Assembly: GCA_964601575.1 (NCBI GenBank)
Contig: CAZROA010000052.1
Location: 1-6,989 of the forward strand
Source: CAZKEG01 sp964601575
Lineage (GTDB): Bacteria; Desulfobacterota; Thermodesulfobacteria; Thermodesulfobacteriales; Thermodesulfatatoraceae
Length of the DNA: 6,989 nt
Direction: 5' to 3'
Position numbers and translations under genes: made by a program. Below the pieces are notes generated by a model. That model had not been told where the DNA came from and made no database searches. It was given only the letters and a program-made list of their open reading frames with translations. How positions within the stretch are numbered: position 1 is the stretch's first letter; every line of letters begins with the position of its first letter. Shown here piece after piece: positions 6,593-6,989 of this stretch.

Positions 6593-6989
6593 CCCCTGAG
6601 ATTGCTTGGCATTATTGACTTGTAGGTCTTCGCGTATTCTTTCCCTCGGCCCGCCATGGCCAGCCGGGATCCAGTTCTTGGCTGGCCAGATCTCATAGAG
6701 CCGCTCTACCTCCCCGCGGGCCTTAAGTCTCTCGTAGATCTGATGCCACACACAAGGGACATCAGGCCTGATCTCACACCTCCCATTTTGAGAGCCCCCA
6801 CATGGCCCGTTCAGGAGATTCTTGGCACACCGGGCAATAGGACAAAGGCCTCCGGTCAGGTGGATAATGCAATCCCCACAGCCGCGACATTTCTCCTGCC
6901 ATTCTCCTAAGGCCGGATTGGCCCCGTAAAAACTCGTGTTCACCCCGGGATAGATCTTTACCTCCGGATAGAGATCAGAGGCCATATTG
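6590..6989 (-). CDS. metV: Methylenetetrahydrofolate reductase small subunit MetV, C-terminal part (5' end outside window)
   Basis: The frame is open to the window edge. The first in-window ATG (6985) gives 131 residues, but MetV proteins are about 200 residues, so the true start lies beyond 6989. MetV is the zinc- or iron-sulfur-binding partner of MetF in acetogen-type methylene-H4F reductases. It is thought to pass electrons to the flavin of MetF, which lacks its own NAD(P)H site. The segment matches the conserved C-terminal domain. Counted from the in-window Met, Cys33, Cys36, Cys39, Cys48, Cys53, Cys62, Cys70 and Cys78 fall in CRGCGDC, GGLCPIARCAKNLLNGPCGGS, GRCE and PCVW, followed by IYERLKARGEVERLYEI and a C-terminal GGPRE. 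It ends 6 bp before the fusion gene, whose N-terminal domain is MetF, so the MetF-MetV pair is kept despite the fusion. The electron donor partner (RnfC2- or Hdr-like) may lie further upstream and cannot be seen. Confidence 0.9.
   Translation of the reverse strand, partial: NMASDLYPEVKIYPGVNTSFYGANPALGEWQEKCRGCGDCIIHLTGGLCPIARCAKNLLNGPCGGSQNGRCEIRPDVPCVWHQIYERLKARGEVERLYEIWPAKNWIPAGHGGPRERIREDLQVNNAKQSQG

Noticed and set aside
6590..6985. Treating the ATG at 6985 as the true metV start
   Set aside because: The frame stays open to the window edge and MetV proteins carry about 70 or more residues before this point, so the gene is truncated by the window.

Overview
The window lies inside the acetyl-CoA (Wood-Ljungdahl) pathway operon of a bacterium. 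All genes sit on the minus strand, so transcription runs from high to low coordinates in the order metV (5'-truncated by the window edge), a metF::TPR::acsD fusion, acsB, acsC, acsE (3'-truncated by the window edge). No RNA gene, mobile element or CRISPR array is visible, and nearly every base is coding.

The ACS has the bacterial full-length architecture (about 740 residues with the N-terminal CODH-contacting domain, not the short archaeal CdhC). The methyl branch uses a MetF/MetV-type methylenetetrahydrofolate reductase, which also points to a bacterium. Moderate GC with Lys/Glu-rich proteins would fit a thermophilic anaerobe, such as an autotrophic sulfate reducer or sulfur disproportionator of the Thermodesulfobacteriota/Desulfobacterota type. 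That placement is a low-confidence inference.

The gene products form a near-complete path from methylene-H4F to acetyl-CoA. MetV plus the MetF domain reduce methylene-H4F to methyl-H4F. AcsE moves the methyl group to the corrinoid iron-sulfur protein (CFeSP). AcsC (large subunit) and the AcsD domain (small subunit) make up CFeSP. AcsB joins methyl, CO and CoA at the Ni-Fe-S A-cluster. The CODH catalytic subunit that supplies CO is not in the window.

The unusual part is the 881-residue middle protein. It joins a full MetF TIM barrel to a full CFeSP small subunit through about 230 residues of proline-rich linker, two TPR-like helical hairpins and a charged helix. This would physically tie methyl-H4F production to the methyl carrier of acetyl-CoA synthesis. 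A second point of interest is the 77-bp gap before acsE, the only sizeable gap. It holds a plausible promoter whose spacer carries a perfect 12-bp palindrome against the -10 box.

metV to acsC are tightly packed (gaps of 6, 12 and 24 bp). At the first two junctions the stop codon of one gene overlaps or abuts the Shine-Dalgarno sequence of the next.
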